A model generated the notes under the pieces. That model saw nothing but the letters and a program-made list of their open reading frames with translations. It did no database searches and was not told the origin of the DNA. DNA of 64,000 nucleotides, from positions 16,303,144-16,367,143 of the forward strand of contig OU342634.1 of assembly GCA_910589415.1 (NCBI GenBank), given 5' to 3'. Positions 24,386 to 36,637 of this stretch are shown here, in pieces (position 1 is the stretch's first letter; the number at the start of each line of letters is the position of its first letter). Made by a program: the position numbers and the translations under genes. This DNA is from Malachius bipustulatus (Eukaryota > Arthropoda > Insecta > Coleoptera > Melyridae).

Positions 24386-25432
24386 ATACAGGATGTTAAC
24401 TACCAACTAGTACAAAATAAAGAAGGTGATTCTACGACTTATTCTAAGAAGAAAAGTTCCTATTAACATGGGGTCCGCAAACGCACCGTTTTCGAAATAC
24501 AGGCAGTTCAAAAAAATTGTGTTTTCTTATTTTTTTCTCAAGAATCTCAAGAATCGTTTGAGCTACAGGCTTCAGATATTTTACAGACTTTTACATTAAT
24601 AATAGCTACTTTTAAGGCTCCAAACTAATGTTCTAAGGTATGTCTAAGTGGTGGAGATTTTAGGGTGTTGTGTAAGGGTCTCATCATCCCTCCAATTTTT
24701 ACGGCACTGGAAAAATTAACATTTTGAGAGCAAATTTCAAATTGGTTTATTACACAAAAAAGTATTCCTGGTTAAATAGGAGCCACCATTCTCGAGAAAA
24801 ACTGCATTTTATGATCAAAAACGTACAAAATTCAACATGAACAAAAAATTTATTTTCAAAATGTTCCATAGATACTGTGACATGGCACAAATTCAAATTT
24901 GCACCTTTTTTTCTTGTGCTTGTAGCCAGATTGTTTTCAACTTCGTCGAGAATAAATAAATAATAAATAAAATAAAATAAATACATTTCTGTTTCTGTTC
25001 TTGTTGAATTTTGTACGTTTTTGATCATTAAATGCATTTTTTTCTCGAGAACGGTGACTTCTACAGCTTTTGACCGGGAGTACTTTTTTGTGTAAAAAAC
25101 ATTGGCGCTTTGAAATTGGCTCTCAAAATGATAATTTTTCCAGTGTCGTAAAAGTTAGGGGGTGAAACCCTTAAGAAACCCTAAAATCTCCACCACTGGC
25201 ATATCTTAGAACATTACTTTGGAGCCTTAAAAGTAGCTATTATTATTGTAAAAATATGTACAAAAGCTGAAGCCTGTAGCTAGAACGGTTTTTGAGATAG
25301 GTGTAAAAAAAAACCCTGTATCTCGAAAACGGTGCGTTTGCGGACCCATTTTAATATAAAACTTTTTTCTTAGAATAAGTCGTAGAATCACATCCTTTAT
25401 TTTGTACTAGTTGCTAGTTAACACCCTGTATA
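24386..25432. mobile_element. Foldback element, ACAGGRTG ends
   Basis: ACAGGATGTTAAC at the left and GTTAACACCCTGT at the right. Inner arms match through TGCGTTTGCGGACCC and the CTCGAAAACGGTGCG block. A second hairpin at the centre pairs ATGATCAAAAACGTAC near 24810 with GTACGTTTTTGATCAT near 25013. No gene. Confidence 0.8.
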
Positions 25433-25948
25433 GGTACCCCATTCAGAGATTTTTAAGTTTTCCTCCTTCTAAATTCATACAGGTAGGTAATAATAGTAAA
25501 ATTCTAGAACTCGATTGATGGTGCTATAAGGAAGAATATAATGCATTTCTAATGTATAACATAAAGAAATAAAAAATTAAGCTTAAAAAATATTGTAAAT
25601 TTTTTTTCGTCCTTTGGAATAGCATCCCAAGCGAAGTGTTTCCTATAAGGAATACAACCTGCAACGATTCAAAGTGAACGTGAATCGATATCTCCGCTCA
25701 TGCACCGCTCCCAGACCGCCATAGGTATTTCCTTGTTGTGCATGTGCATTTTCAATAAAAAAATCGGATTTTAATGGCTGTTAACTCTTAATGGCTTATG
25801 TATAAGCCTACAAAAAATTATTTATTAATCTCCAATAATAAAAAAGATATGCCAAAAATAAGATTTCTCGATTTTTCAGCGTTTTCAGGATATTTCAGGA
25901 ATGGATGATATTCCTGAGTATTGGCAAAATATTTAAAAAAACTAACAG

Positions 25949-26169
25949 CGGGTATTATAAAGGCTCATTAAGTTAACGGACTGATTTCTGTGCTCGTTTT
26001 TGAAGCTAATATCGACATCAAATGATTTTGGGTGACATTTTCGTAATCCCTTTCATGCCAGGAATGACAAAATTGCAATATTTTCCACACAGAGTCGATA
26101 CCTTCAGAAAAACTTCAGAAACGGCCACAGAAATCAGCCCGTTAAGTTAACGAGTCTTTATAATACCCG
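25949..26169. mobile_element. MITE of 221 bp
   Basis: CGGGTATTATAAAG at the left and CTTTATAATACCCG at the right, with TTAAGTTAACG and GATTTCTGTG pairing inside. A broken relative lies at about 61857-61965. Confidence 0.75.
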
Positions 26170-27056
26170 ATGTCAGACTTTCTCTTTTTTTTCGAAAACC
26201 AATCAAGCTAGCTGTTTTTAATCGATTTTTAAACATTATTATAATAAGACACTTTTCAACAAGTAAATCAAAAATAATTTTATTTAATAAGTTATTTCTG
26301 TGATTGCAAGTCTAAGCAGAGATATTATACCATTATCAATCATCGGAAAATTTTCATCAAAAAATGGGTATTTTCCGAACCACTGACTGCAATAGGATTA
26401 GGAAAAGCGACCCAGCTGGACCGTAAAGTCTTTACAGATGGAATATTCCAAATTGGAATAATCGCGTTATTTCCCGAGAATAAAAATGCGCACGATAAAA
26501 TCGGTTTCATTTCGGAAATTGTCATTTTCAAACCGAAACAGCCTCGAGCAAAATTTCAGTTTCGGAAAAATTTACATTCTCTCCACCACTAGGTCAATTT
26601 TTGTCAGAACTACGTTCTGACATGAAAAAATAAGGCTAAAGAAGTATACCAAGGTAACGAGCATGTCTGTCAAAAAATCGTTTGTATAAAATTCGACACT
26701 AAAAACCTTCACACCAAAAATAGCATTCATCCTCTACCTAGAAAACGAGGAAGCTAGAGAACCGGAGGTCTATTATTTGAGATTTTCCCAAAAAATTCTT
26801 GAAAACTTTTAACCCATAAATTTACCACTTTCTCTACAAATATCACTGCATCTTGTATCAAGCTAATATAATTATTAACTTATGAACGTTTTTTCACCTT
26901 GTGACCTATCAATTACCCGCGTCTAATTACAGCAATATACATCAAGTGATTTTATTACTGCATGGGAATCTTGAGGTGAAGTTCAATTCAGAGTCTAGTT
27001 GAAGTATTACTTTGGATTGCTCGAGTTGTTTCGGGTTACATTTTTTTGCGGTCAAA
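26170..27056. other. Region upstream of L1 exon A
   Basis: No gene recognised. The last 150 bases should hold the promoter and 5' UTR of the exon at 27057. TTCAGAGTC at about 26987 resembles an initiator, but nothing confirms it. Confidence 0.35.
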
Positions 27057-27416
27057 ATGAGCTTAAAAAAATTGTTCTGCTTACTTACGGTCATCTATGG
27101 TGTTTGTTCGTGTGCCGCGAAAGTTTGCTCCTCGATGGATATCAGAAATTATATCACCGACTTGGAGGTTTTGAGGAATTGTTCAGTGATCGAGGGGTAT
27201 CTAAGAATCGTTTTAATCGAGAAAGACACTAACATGTACGAATATCTTCTGTATAGTTATCCAGAATTAACAGAAATCACTGATTACCTAATGATTTATA
27301 AAGTGGTAAATCTGGTTAGTCTCGGTTTACTTTTTCCAAATTTGAAAATTATCAGAGGAAACGTGCGTTTTAAAAGTTACAGTCTGATAATTTTCGAAAA
27401 TCCAAATCTGCTAGAG
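27057..27416 (+). CDS. Insulin receptor-like first exon A (signal peptide + L1 domain)
   Basis: The ATG (context CAAAATGA) opens a signal peptide of about 21 residues (MSLKKLFCLLTVIYGVCSCA). Then comes the start of an insulin-receptor L1 domain: KVCSSMDIRNYI, LRNCSVIEGYLRIVL, YPELTEITDYLMIY, LFPNLKIIRG and YSLIIFENPNLLE, after which GTAAGA is a splice donor (phase 0, 120 residues). Cysteine spacing and the repeated hydrophobic pattern fit the receptor family, and the ligand-contacting DIRN is retained. The rest of L1, the cysteine-rich, L2, FnIII, transmembrane and kinase parts are absent here. The partial domain cannot fold alone, so downstream exons must exist or the gene is broken. Exon B lies 3.3 kb downstream with the same phase. 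Confidence 0.85.
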
Positions 27417-27678
27417 GTAAGAATTTTTTAAATGCTCTAAACAAGTTGATGTATGATAATTTAAGTTTTTTTTCTTTCGTTAACTTGGTCAAGTGATCAC
27501 AAACGTTCTAATACACAATTTACGTCTGAACCGCAATAAATAACTATGGTTGAACAAATTTTACTTCCCGGGACAAAATCTACGAACCATGCGACCATTC
27601 TATTGGATCTTCACAATCAAGTGACCTGAAAATTTGATCTGTAATCAAGATGCTGACAAAAAGCCATAATTCCTATTA

Positions 27679-28971
27679 GATTGAGAGCTGGCGGCCGCGA
27701 AGTACTTTATGATCGTATCGGTTGGGATTTTGTGAAATGGTTGGCGCTGTCATCCGCAAGGATTCAACTCAAAACCTCTGCAAAAGACACGTCAGACGTC
27801 GAAAAAATATCACCCAAAACATTTTGTACCTCCGGCTAAAAATTTACTAACCTATTACTTGTTTGAAGTTCATAGATCAGTGTAATTCGTCAGACGGCTA
27901 GGTCACTGCTAAAGGGGGTGTCAGACGTCCTCAAATCTGCAATAAGAAAAAAATTCCGTAATAATGATACTGTATCTACACCTTGTAGAAGAATCCTATT
28001 AGTAATTTTTTCATCACTATCCTACCACAATAATAGCGTTTGACATCGTCAAAATGCATTGAACTCTAACCCACACGGAACTGAAAAGGACCCGTGGATT
28101 ATCTACGACAACAAAAAAGTTATGATAGAAAAATATGGAGATACTACACCACTAGTGCATGTTGCTTAAAAATATCTTGTGCTACGATATCTAATCATTG
28201 TGAGTCCTCCTGACCAGTTCCAGCGTCCTTTCTAGACGCTTGTAGATTGGCATAGAAACGTCAAAGAGCATTTTAATTCAGATTTCAGCAAGATTTATGC
28301 TTTATTCGTTTTAAAATTCAATACCATAAACTTTTCGTCGAAATATTCCAAGAGGAAGACAGGGCACTCTACGAAGGCGTAGAAGCGTCCCACCAGTTCT
28401 ATTTTTTTAAAATTCCACGGCCACACCAGTTTTATTTTTAAAATTCAGAGTTTAAACTCGGAATTCCGTAGCACTCTGCCTGAGTTAGCAAAAATCGCAA
28501 ATTCTACCATCTGCCAGGACTCGTACGATCGAAATCTAGCTAAATTATGACTTTGCATATCAACGCTTGATGCTATTTATTCCCAAATTGATTTCTTACC
28601 TTATTTTTTCATACAAAGCTTGCGATAAAATCGAATATGTCACCCGCAATATGCTCCTTTTGTATTTAGCTCAATTGCACGGCCGAGGCGATTGAGCTCA
28701 AATGATCGTTTTCTACTCCTAGTGACATAATATACTATTGTCACCTCGCCGTCTGACACAGGTAATATGTAAATTTTCAGCCGGAGGTAGGTACTAATAA
28801 TTTTTCTAGGATTTTTTTTCCACTTTGAGCCGTCTGATGTGTTTTTTTCAGAGGTTTTGAGTTGAATCCTCGAGTATGAAACTTCTTGATGGTTCCACCA
28901 AAAAAAAACCACCTCACAAAACCCCAGCAGGTGGTACGATCATAGCACCTCGCGGCCGCCAGCTCTTAGTC
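27679..28971. mobile_element. Long-arm TIR element between the L1 exons
   Basis: GAGAGCTGGCGGCCGCG near the left end is answered by CGCGGCCGCCAGCTCTTAG at the right, both bordered by TA. Pairing continues inward through GGGATTTTGTGA and GATTCAACTCAAAACCTCTG, giving arms of at least 170 bp. No transposase seen. It lies between the two L1 exons. Confidence 0.75.
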
Positions 28972-28973
28972 TA

Positions 28974-30758
28974 TCTATAAATATCAGTAAATAATAAAGT
29001 TTAATAATACATTATGAGGATGTGCTATCATGTTTTATGTCAAATTACACAGAAAGTTTCCTCCTATATACTTATTCATAGCTTTATGCACTCGTAATAA
29101 TAGATCTGATTTATATTTTAAATGCTTTCGCTTTTAGCTGAAATTATGCATTGCTGAAACGTTTTCAGAATTTTTACTCGGTAAACATGGGAATAGTTTT
29201 AAAAGTATGCTGATGATAATATGTTAGAGTTATTTATACATACTTATAGGCACATGCATAACAGTCAGGAAAGTGTTTTATTCAGAACAAATCGTGTCGT
29301 GTAGTTGGATGCTTCCGAATCCTGCTACCTATACAATTTACTGATATGTTATTAAATTTTTTTTCTGAAACTCGGTAATAAATGATAAATCTTCGAAATT
29401 ACAGTTATTTGTAGACCTACCAAGGACGCAAGTGACATAGGCATGAGACAATAATTATCGAGGAAGGAAAGAAGTTCGTGGTCGAGATGTTTACAATTTT
29501 TATGCAACCGCATACTGTGAAATATAAAATTATGTATTCTTATACATAGTTGAAGAGATTGAAATAATTGAATAAGATAATATATGCCAGGAGAACTGTA
29601 TATCGAGCAGGTTAGCCTCTTTTTTACTTAGACATGAAAAATAAATGCACTAATTATTATTGCATATAGAAATTGTTTTAAATGAAATTCCTTTAATGGC
29701 CATCGTCAAGAATAAAGACCGTAAAATGTCATTGGTGGCCGCTGCCTCGTGTTTAGGCAGCAAGATAAAAGTTCGCAATCGTTATAGAGCCTTCGAAGCG
29801 GTCATATGATGAAAAAATAATATGTCCCTGTTTACTTAGTGGGTATCACTTCTAATGTTTTTTTTTTACTCTTTGTCTAAGAATTTGATTATAGGTAAAT
29901 ACCTACCAAACAAAATACTAATAATTAAACTGTTGGTTACATTTAGACAGAACAATAATTATTATCGTGAATGTATTTTTCTTGGAAATTAATTTAGTAA
30001 GTGGAAGTAGGTAGGTACGTAGGTAACAAACAAAACTAAAAATAATAATTTGATTATTATGCTCTCACCTACAATCGGTTGAATAAATTTGCTTGAATTG
30101 CCTGCTCGTAAACTTATCCATATTCAATGTCATCAACATTCGAATTATATCGGATTTAATGGTTTTCCAGTTGTTTTACAATCCAAATAAATTGCAACGC
30201 AACGACCGCGAAATTACGATTAGGTATGTAGAAGGTTTCATATTTATTTTATTACCTGCCCACAGGAAAACGACTTTAACTTTCCATAATTTTCATTTCC
30301 CCGAATTTCTTCTTAGTTGCAAATCTGACACCGCTGCATTCATTGCTTTTATCAACAAACTAGCACGTGTTTATATCACTTTTACTCTGCGTTCGGCGTT
30401 CTCCGGCGTCACGTCAAACTGAACATTCAATTTCGACCGCGCCGCAGAAGTTTCCTCGCTTTTTGCGATGCCGCTCGAGTTTTCCCACGTCCAATAACTC
30501 TATCCGAAGCAAACAAAATAAACAAACCGAGTTTCTAGTTTTCTCTTCCAATCCAATGTCGTATCCGTCCTTGACTTTTGTTGTTGTTTTCGGCGACTTT
30601 TCATCTCTGTCACGACGATGATTCAGTGTTACGCGCGCGAAGTCTTTAATTTTGTTTTAACGTGCGATAGATTATAAGCTCCTAGATCTAGAAGTTCGGT
30701 TCAGATCAGCGGAAGTAGACGGGACCAGAGTGTTTTGTAGCATGGTGCTTCCCAGATC
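28974..30758. other. Region upstream of L1 exon B
   Basis: AT-rich to about 30360, then a more GC-balanced stretch with several CpG (about 30390-30720) that probably holds the promoter and 5' UTR of exon B. Open frames here look like by-products of that composition. Confidence 0.4.
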
Positions 30759-30912
30759 ATGCCGAATGATTACACTTTCACTGCCGGAACAACTGCCGGA
30801 GTCATCATTGTCTTGTGCTGTTTATCCCCCCTGCAGGCCAGGATATGCGGATCTGTTCATATCACATCGGATCACAAGAGTTTCGAGACCGCGCTTAAGA
30901 ATTGTACCGTGA
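30742..30912 (+). promoter_or_regulatory. Upstream ORF overlapping the exon B start
   Basis: An ATG at 30742 in a strong context (A at -3, G at +4) opens a 56-residue frame that overlaps the L1 exon B start at 30759 out of frame and ends at TGA 30910-30912. If both lie on the mRNA, translation of exon B would need leaky scanning or internal initiation. Confidence 0.5.
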
Positions 30913-31136
30913 TTTTGGGGTACTTGAAGGTGGTGACGGTGGAACTTGCTAATGAGACTGTGCTGAATCAGTTGAGTTTTCCGGAATTGACTGAAGTAAC
31001 TGATTATGTGGCGATTTTCTTCGTGAAAAGCCTGAGGAGTGTCGGAAAGTTGTTTCCCAATTTGAGAATTATCAGGGGAGAGAGTTTCATTCATGATTAC
31101 TCACTCATTATTTACCAGAATAATGATCTGGAAGAG
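30759..31136 (+). CDS. Insulin receptor-like first exon B (signal peptide + L1 domain)
   Basis: The ATG opens a leader with a hydrophobic core (GVIIVLCCLSPLQA). It is followed by RICGSVHITSD, LKNCTVILGYLKVV, FPELTEVTDYVAIF, LFPNLRIIRG and YSLIIYQNNDLEE, and then a GTGAGA donor in phase 0 (126 residues). It aligns with exon A residue by residue and ends at the same point, so the two are duplicates. The DIRN segment that contacts insulin in known receptors is replaced by VHITSD, while LFPN and the two flanking cysteines remain. No further receptor exon is visible from here to the end of the window (32.8 kb). It could be an alternative first exon of the same gene as exon A, or the start of a diverged or decoy receptor. 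Confidence 0.82.
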
Positions 31137-32579
31137 GTGAGAGAGATACACTTTCGTTATTATTTTTAATGTGGTTACTTATTGAACCTTTATAATTATT
31201 ATTAACTGAGGAGTACAGACCTACGAGTATTGAAAGTTATGTAAAGAAGATGATTATTACCCGAAAAAAAGACATTGAAGAAGTACGGTAAATTTTACAC
31301 CTATCAAATACCTAAATAGAAAATTAATAAACTTGTAAAGAGAAAAAGAGGTAAAATTAAAAAAAAAAGAAAAAACACGTAAATTTTATAATTGAATTTA
31401 CTTTCTATTCTTTTTTAAAATCGTACAATGATCTATAGGATAGTACAGAAATAAAATAGGGACATGTAGGCTGTTTTACGATTAACTTGAGTCTTTTTTA
31501 ATGTAAAAAACGTTTCAAATTGAAAATTGCCATTTTCATTTGTTTATAACTCTTAACCTACTCATTTTAGACTGCAGCTTAGTTGTAAAAGCTATTCTTA
31601 CTAGGTTTCCGCAGTAAATAAGAAAATACAACAATATACCGGGTGTCATATTAAAAAAAATTAAACATAGACTCATTACTGAGTCAAGAAACACCCTGCA
31701 TATTTTTTTATATCGATAGAATGCAAATTAAATAAAAAATTGGCTTGTTTTTTCTTTTTTTTTTAACTCAAAATATGAGGATACATTGAGGGGTACCGGG
31801 ACTTTTTAAAGTCATAAAAATTTGTCAAAAACTCGTTTATTTTTTTATTTTACGTAAGCTTAGTGTAGATAATTGAAAATTATTTTTGATTACTCCGATA
31901 GAAAATATTTTTAAACATATCTAAGTTATTAATATCAAAACTAAGGTCCCAATAAAACTTCAGTTAAATTCAGTAACTGAGCAACAATTTTGTAAATATT
32001 TCCCAAACGTAGCCTGCATGATTTAAAAAAAGTTATTCTCTCTTTGCTTAAAATGCTTAAATGTCTAAAATACAATTTTATACATGACGTTGATTTTAGG
32101 TGGCCATTTACTAGAAAAAAAAACATTTGCTCAGAGCAGTTTTTGTTTTACATTTTTGAAAATATTTCCTAAACGAGGCGTGATCTTGAAAAAAAAATTC
32201 ATTCTTTTACGCAATCAGAATTTTGTACATGACGTTTCATTTTGGCTGTCCAGTTACCAAACAGCCTGTATCTTAAACCGGCTTGATGGGGGTGATTCTC
32301 GAGGTGATTGAAGATCTCAAAAAAATATTAATAAAAAAAGTACTCAAAACTCGTTTGTTTCAAAGTTTAACAATCTTTTTTCGATTATTTTCACATTTTT
32401 CTCTAAAGAGCAGGTAATTCTTGAACCAAATTTTGTGCACATGTTTTCCTTTTATGTATAGCTTGGTTGCACATTTATGGAAATATCCTCGGGAATATCG
32501 AGCCTCACAAGTCACCGGCAACCAGTAGGCCTTACAATCGCGTTACCATTAAATCGATCAAAAACATAAATTCTTATTA
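31137..32579. other. Putative intron or intergenic with dispersed repeat
   Basis: Follows the exon B donor. About 31510-31830 is a copy of the repeat seen at 22745-23070. No receptor exon was recognised. Confidence 0.45.
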
Positions 32580-33140
32580 TATACAGGTCGTGTTTCAAAT
32601 AAAAGCTGTGATTCCCGAGGTGATTCCCTGCCTCGTTTTAAGAAAAAAATTCCTATTAACAATGGTCCAAAAACGTACCGTTTTCGAGATACTCATATGT
32701 AAAAAAAAAAATTCAGTTTTTTTACGATGGCGATATCCCAGGAACCGTTCGAGATATAAAACTGAACGAAACAACTCATTAAAAAAAATGCTGTTTTTCT
32801 CGTAAATGATTCACATTAAAGCTTTTGCCCAAAAGCACTTTTTTATGTGGAAAACATTGACAGTTTAGAATGTGCTTTCACAATGCCAATTTTTCCAGTG
32901 CCGTAGAAATTAGGGGTAAAAAATTAAAAAAAGAGCGCTGTAGCTATTATCAATGGGAAGAAGATGTGTAGAAAAATTCAGTTAAATATCTCAAACGGTT
33001 CTTGAGACATTGTCAAAAAGCTGAAAATTTTTTTTTTGACACTCTGTTGGGTTTACGGACCCACGTTAATAGGATTTTTTTTCTCGGAACACCAAACATA
33101 CCCTTCTTTTTCCGACACATGTCTTGGAAAACCCTGTATA
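32580..33140. mobile_element. Foldback element with TACAGG/CCTGTA ends
   Basis: TACAGGTCGTGTTTCA at the left and GGAAAACCCTGTATA at the right. Inner arms match through a GTTCCTGAGATA-type block and ACGTACCGTTTTCGAGATA. Related to 20620-21120 and 24386-25432. Confidence 0.7.
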
Positions 33141-33855
33141 ATTTTTGGTAGTATAAATAAAATAAATCTTATTTTCGTGACTCGTTTTAATCTTCATCAG
33201 AGTTTGGCCGAAAAGATAGATTTTCTGTTAATTTTACTTTTTTTTTTTAATTCTCCAACCTCCTACACTTGATTCTACATATTATGAGACCCTGTAAATG
33301 TGGTAATCATAGGTAAGATTATCTGTCATTTTTTGAAACGTGGCCAGATATAGTTTAATTACTTATGTCTTGTGATATAGTATTGTTTAGTGTAACAGTC
33401 CCTAAATAGGGACCATGGGGCGAAATGGGTGGATAAGAAGCTAAAAGCAGCTAAAATACATTCAATAATGACTGATGTCGTTGTGTAAAAAGGTTATTGT
33501 ATCACGTCTCGCTGACTCTGCATTATAATAATTGTTTCACCGATAATAATAATCTAGGCAGGACGTAAATTTAGTCTCGCCTTATCTATTATTCTAATGT
33601 TTATAAAGAATTTATCAAAAAATGTAACCCAACCCGGACCAATTTCTCTCCCAGTTTTTTTAAACAATTATTATTTTATCAACAAACTAACATGACTAGA
33701 ACCCGCGCTTTTCTTTGCATTCGAAAAATTTCAAATTGATCTGTAAATTACGAGAATTAAAAAATTGATCAAAAAATAGATTGTATAGCAGGTTTGATAA
33801 TTCTCTCCCAGGCCTTATGTACAGTAGGTGGTAGGTATAGTACCATTATGATATG

Positions 33856-33882
33856 CTGATAAGTCCATCAGTAGGACGAGAC
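33856..33882 (+). ncRNA. Possible decayed hammerhead core
   Basis: CTGATAA, GTCC, a 7-base loop, GGAC, then GAGAC. This is the layout of a hammerhead core with stem II intact, but two invariant positions are changed (CTGATGA to CTGATAA, GAAA to GAGA) and no cleavage triplet follows at the right distance. It would be inactive; chance resemblance is possible. Confidence 0.3.
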
Positions 33883-34467
33883 ATTCTTTTTTGGATCTCG
33901 TTTCACAAACCAAGCAAGACTTTAATGTTCATGAGTTGACACCAATTTTTCTTTAATTTCATTTTGGTACTTAATTAGTTTTGACTCAAATTAAATTGTT
34001 TATAAGAATTTAATTACGTCACTTTAAAAATAAATTCGATATTCTAATATTCTCGCTAATTTTGATCGTTTATCGTCGTTTTCTGCACAGCTTAACCCAC
34101 TCAGCTGTTTTTTTTCTAATGTGAACTTTTTTCTCCTGACTATTTCATTCATCTTATAATTTTCAAGTAATTTGACCAATCAGAAACCAAAGAGAGCTCT
34201 ACTATTTATCGCGATAAGCAGAGCTGGATTTCAATTATTATTCTGATTTGTCTATCAGTGTGGTCATTTTCAACGACGCAACCATGCATGGACATGGATC
34301 GCTTAGCAATGTAAAGTTTGACAGTTCGACAATGAATTATTGTAGCTGCGCGTCAAAATGAATTGAAATTTTGTGACATTTCACTTTATTCGTGAAATAG
34401 TTTAAAAAAATAACGACTCGTGATTAAATTTATTTTATAAGTCTGTCTTTTTTTTCTAAACTCAGCT

Positions 34468-34530
34468 GAGTTGCTTAAAGAGAACACCATACTCGTCCTG
34501 CGGACTCGTGGTGTTTTCTTTAAGCAACTC
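34468..34530. repeat. Hairpin with 22-bp arms
   Basis: GAGTTGCTTAAAGAGAACAC at 34468 pairs with GTGTTTTCTTTAAGCAACTC ending at 34530, with one mismatch and a 19-base loop. Confidence 0.75.
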
Positions 34531-35027
34531 AAATAAATCGACAGGCTTATTGCAAAAATTCAATCACTTGTGATATTACTGCTAAGGGGACTGCGCCATG
34601 CCGTGTCTTCTAAATATCTCGTTTCTATTAATAAATTGTTTATTACTTTTTTATGTTTATATTTAATCGAGTAGTTGATGTAATTTTGAAGGTTTATAAA
34701 TTGCTGTTTGTTTATTATCTTAGTACTGCACTGCAACTAACCGGAAAAGTCTATTTTAAGCTTCAAGAAAAATACATCATTGTTGTAAAATCAAAAATAC
34801 CTGCTTTACATTGAAAACGCTGAAAAATAGGGAAAATTTTTTTCATTCTCCCCTTTACGAAATTGTAACTTTCTGTCTTGATAAGACAACCGAAAGCGAA
34901 AGTAAAACATGCTAGGTGATAGGTTGCTAGCTATGAAAAACTTTCGTGCCCTGGACGGAAAAGTAGAAATGTCAGTTTGGTTGACGTTTATTTAGATGGA
35001 AAATTGAATGTAAAACTACAATAAAAA

Positions 35028-35095
35028 ATTCCAGTAAATCTTTCTGGAACATACAAATAATTATTATTGTATGTTCCAGAAAGATTTACTGGAAT
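35028..35095. repeat. Perfect hairpin with 29-bp arms
   Basis: Positions 35028-35056 are the exact reverse complement of 35067-35095, with a 10-base AT loop. Each arm holds a further near-palindrome (TTCCAG..CTGGAA). Confidence 0.85.
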
Positions 35096-35340
35096 CTGCA
35101 GCTTCTTGAATGAAATTCATTTTGAACTAAACTACGATCAAAGATTCTAAAATTATAGCGGCACAGAGTTTTAAACTTGACAGTGTCATAAATTAATAAT
35201 TTAAAACTATCTCGTTACTATGGTAATGTTAAAAACATGGCACCTTATAATAATTCCATTGTTATCACTGAATCGTATTATTTTACTCATTTCTTCTTAA
35301 TCCGTGGTTCAATATGGCAAGGGGAGAATGAAAAGTTTAA

Positions 35341-35472
35341 TACATTACACGCTACGAAAGCTCTTTCAGGTGCTCGGAGTTTTTAAATATCCTCGGCTAC
35401 GCTACGCTTCGCCTCGGCTATATATAAAAACACCTCACACCTAAAAGTGAACTTTCGTAGCTTATAATGTAA
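35341..35472. mobile_element. MITE of about 130 bp
   Basis: TACATTACACGCTACGAAAG at the left is answered by CTTTCGTAGCTTATAATGTA at the right. The middle is CG-rich with a small GGCTA/TAGCC palindrome. Confidence 0.6.
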
Positions 35473-36637
35473 ATAACTATTACATGTCCCTATTTTGACT
35501 TTTAATGTGGTAAATCCTATTGTGTAATCTATTACATGGTGATAAAAAGTCTGCAATAAAAAGTTAAGATAGGTAAGCCGTTTTAAATGTAACCTGGTTT
35601 GAAAATAAAAATGGCGGTTTTCGTTTATTTATTATAACTCATAAATTATAACTGTAAGACCTATTCTATCGAATTTTTTCAGATCTCAGACAATATGAAA
35701 ATGTAATCTTATACAGGGTATCGACCCTGTAAAAACGACCATTTACGGTTAAAAAAACTCGCTTATTTCAAATGTGTTGGAATGCCAAATGCATCAATGT
35801 GTAGGTACCAAAAGTGAAATATCAAAACCAAAATGTTGGATATCGTTGTACAAAACGAATTCAAGTAGCTTTCGAATGATGTATCACTTGATATATCTGT
35901 TCCGTATGATGATAAGCGAACGGATACCTACCCCTGCCAAGGGGATGAATTTACATGGTTAAATTTGTTACCCAAAGAAGTTCCCTTCAATTATATTCAA
36001 TAACATAATAATTGACCTGTTTCATGTTTTTTCGCGTACCCACATTTTTTTAGGCCTGTTTCGTTTTCGTTGGGCCGCCATTTATTAGCTCACATAATGC
36101 ATTTATTGTTAATTTAAATGATTTCATTCAAATTCGATTTTACAGAAGTTTGTCCTGTCGTTCAGTTATAAATATAAACTAAACGCTTCGCTAAACGCAT
36201 AAGTAGGTACTTGGACTTGCTTACCGTATTCGCATGTTGTTACGTCGCAGCCTTTTTTGCTCTTATAAATATACATACATAGGTAATGTACCCATATTTC
36301 GAGGCCTCTTTAATATTGGGAATAAATTTACTTCCAGGGGTTTCTTTATCGAAAAAAGTTCTTGGAAAATTATCCTGACCTTCAGATTGGCGACATTGTC
36401 GACAACAAATTGTTCCGTTTAGTCGCATCTTTCCGACCTAGTGACCCAGTTCCCCAAACCTCCCAAACTCATTTCAACCTAAACCCTAATTATTGTGTTC
36501 CGATATCGGTAAATTTGGATGCGGCTCTAAATATCTAATAATACGTCGACATACTCTGCTGGAGCCGGATTTACCAGGGAATAATTCGTTTTGGTCAATG
36601 TTTTGAAAATTATTTTTGGTCATATTTATATTGTTTA

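Larger units (their letters stand above)
33141..36637. other. Gene-free region with small hairpins
   Basis: No gene seen. Contains a possible decayed hammerhead (33856-33882), hairpins at 34468-34530 and 35028-35095, a MITE at about 35341-35472, and repeat sequence at 35480-35770 related to 22745-23070 and 46745-46960. Confidence 0.5.
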
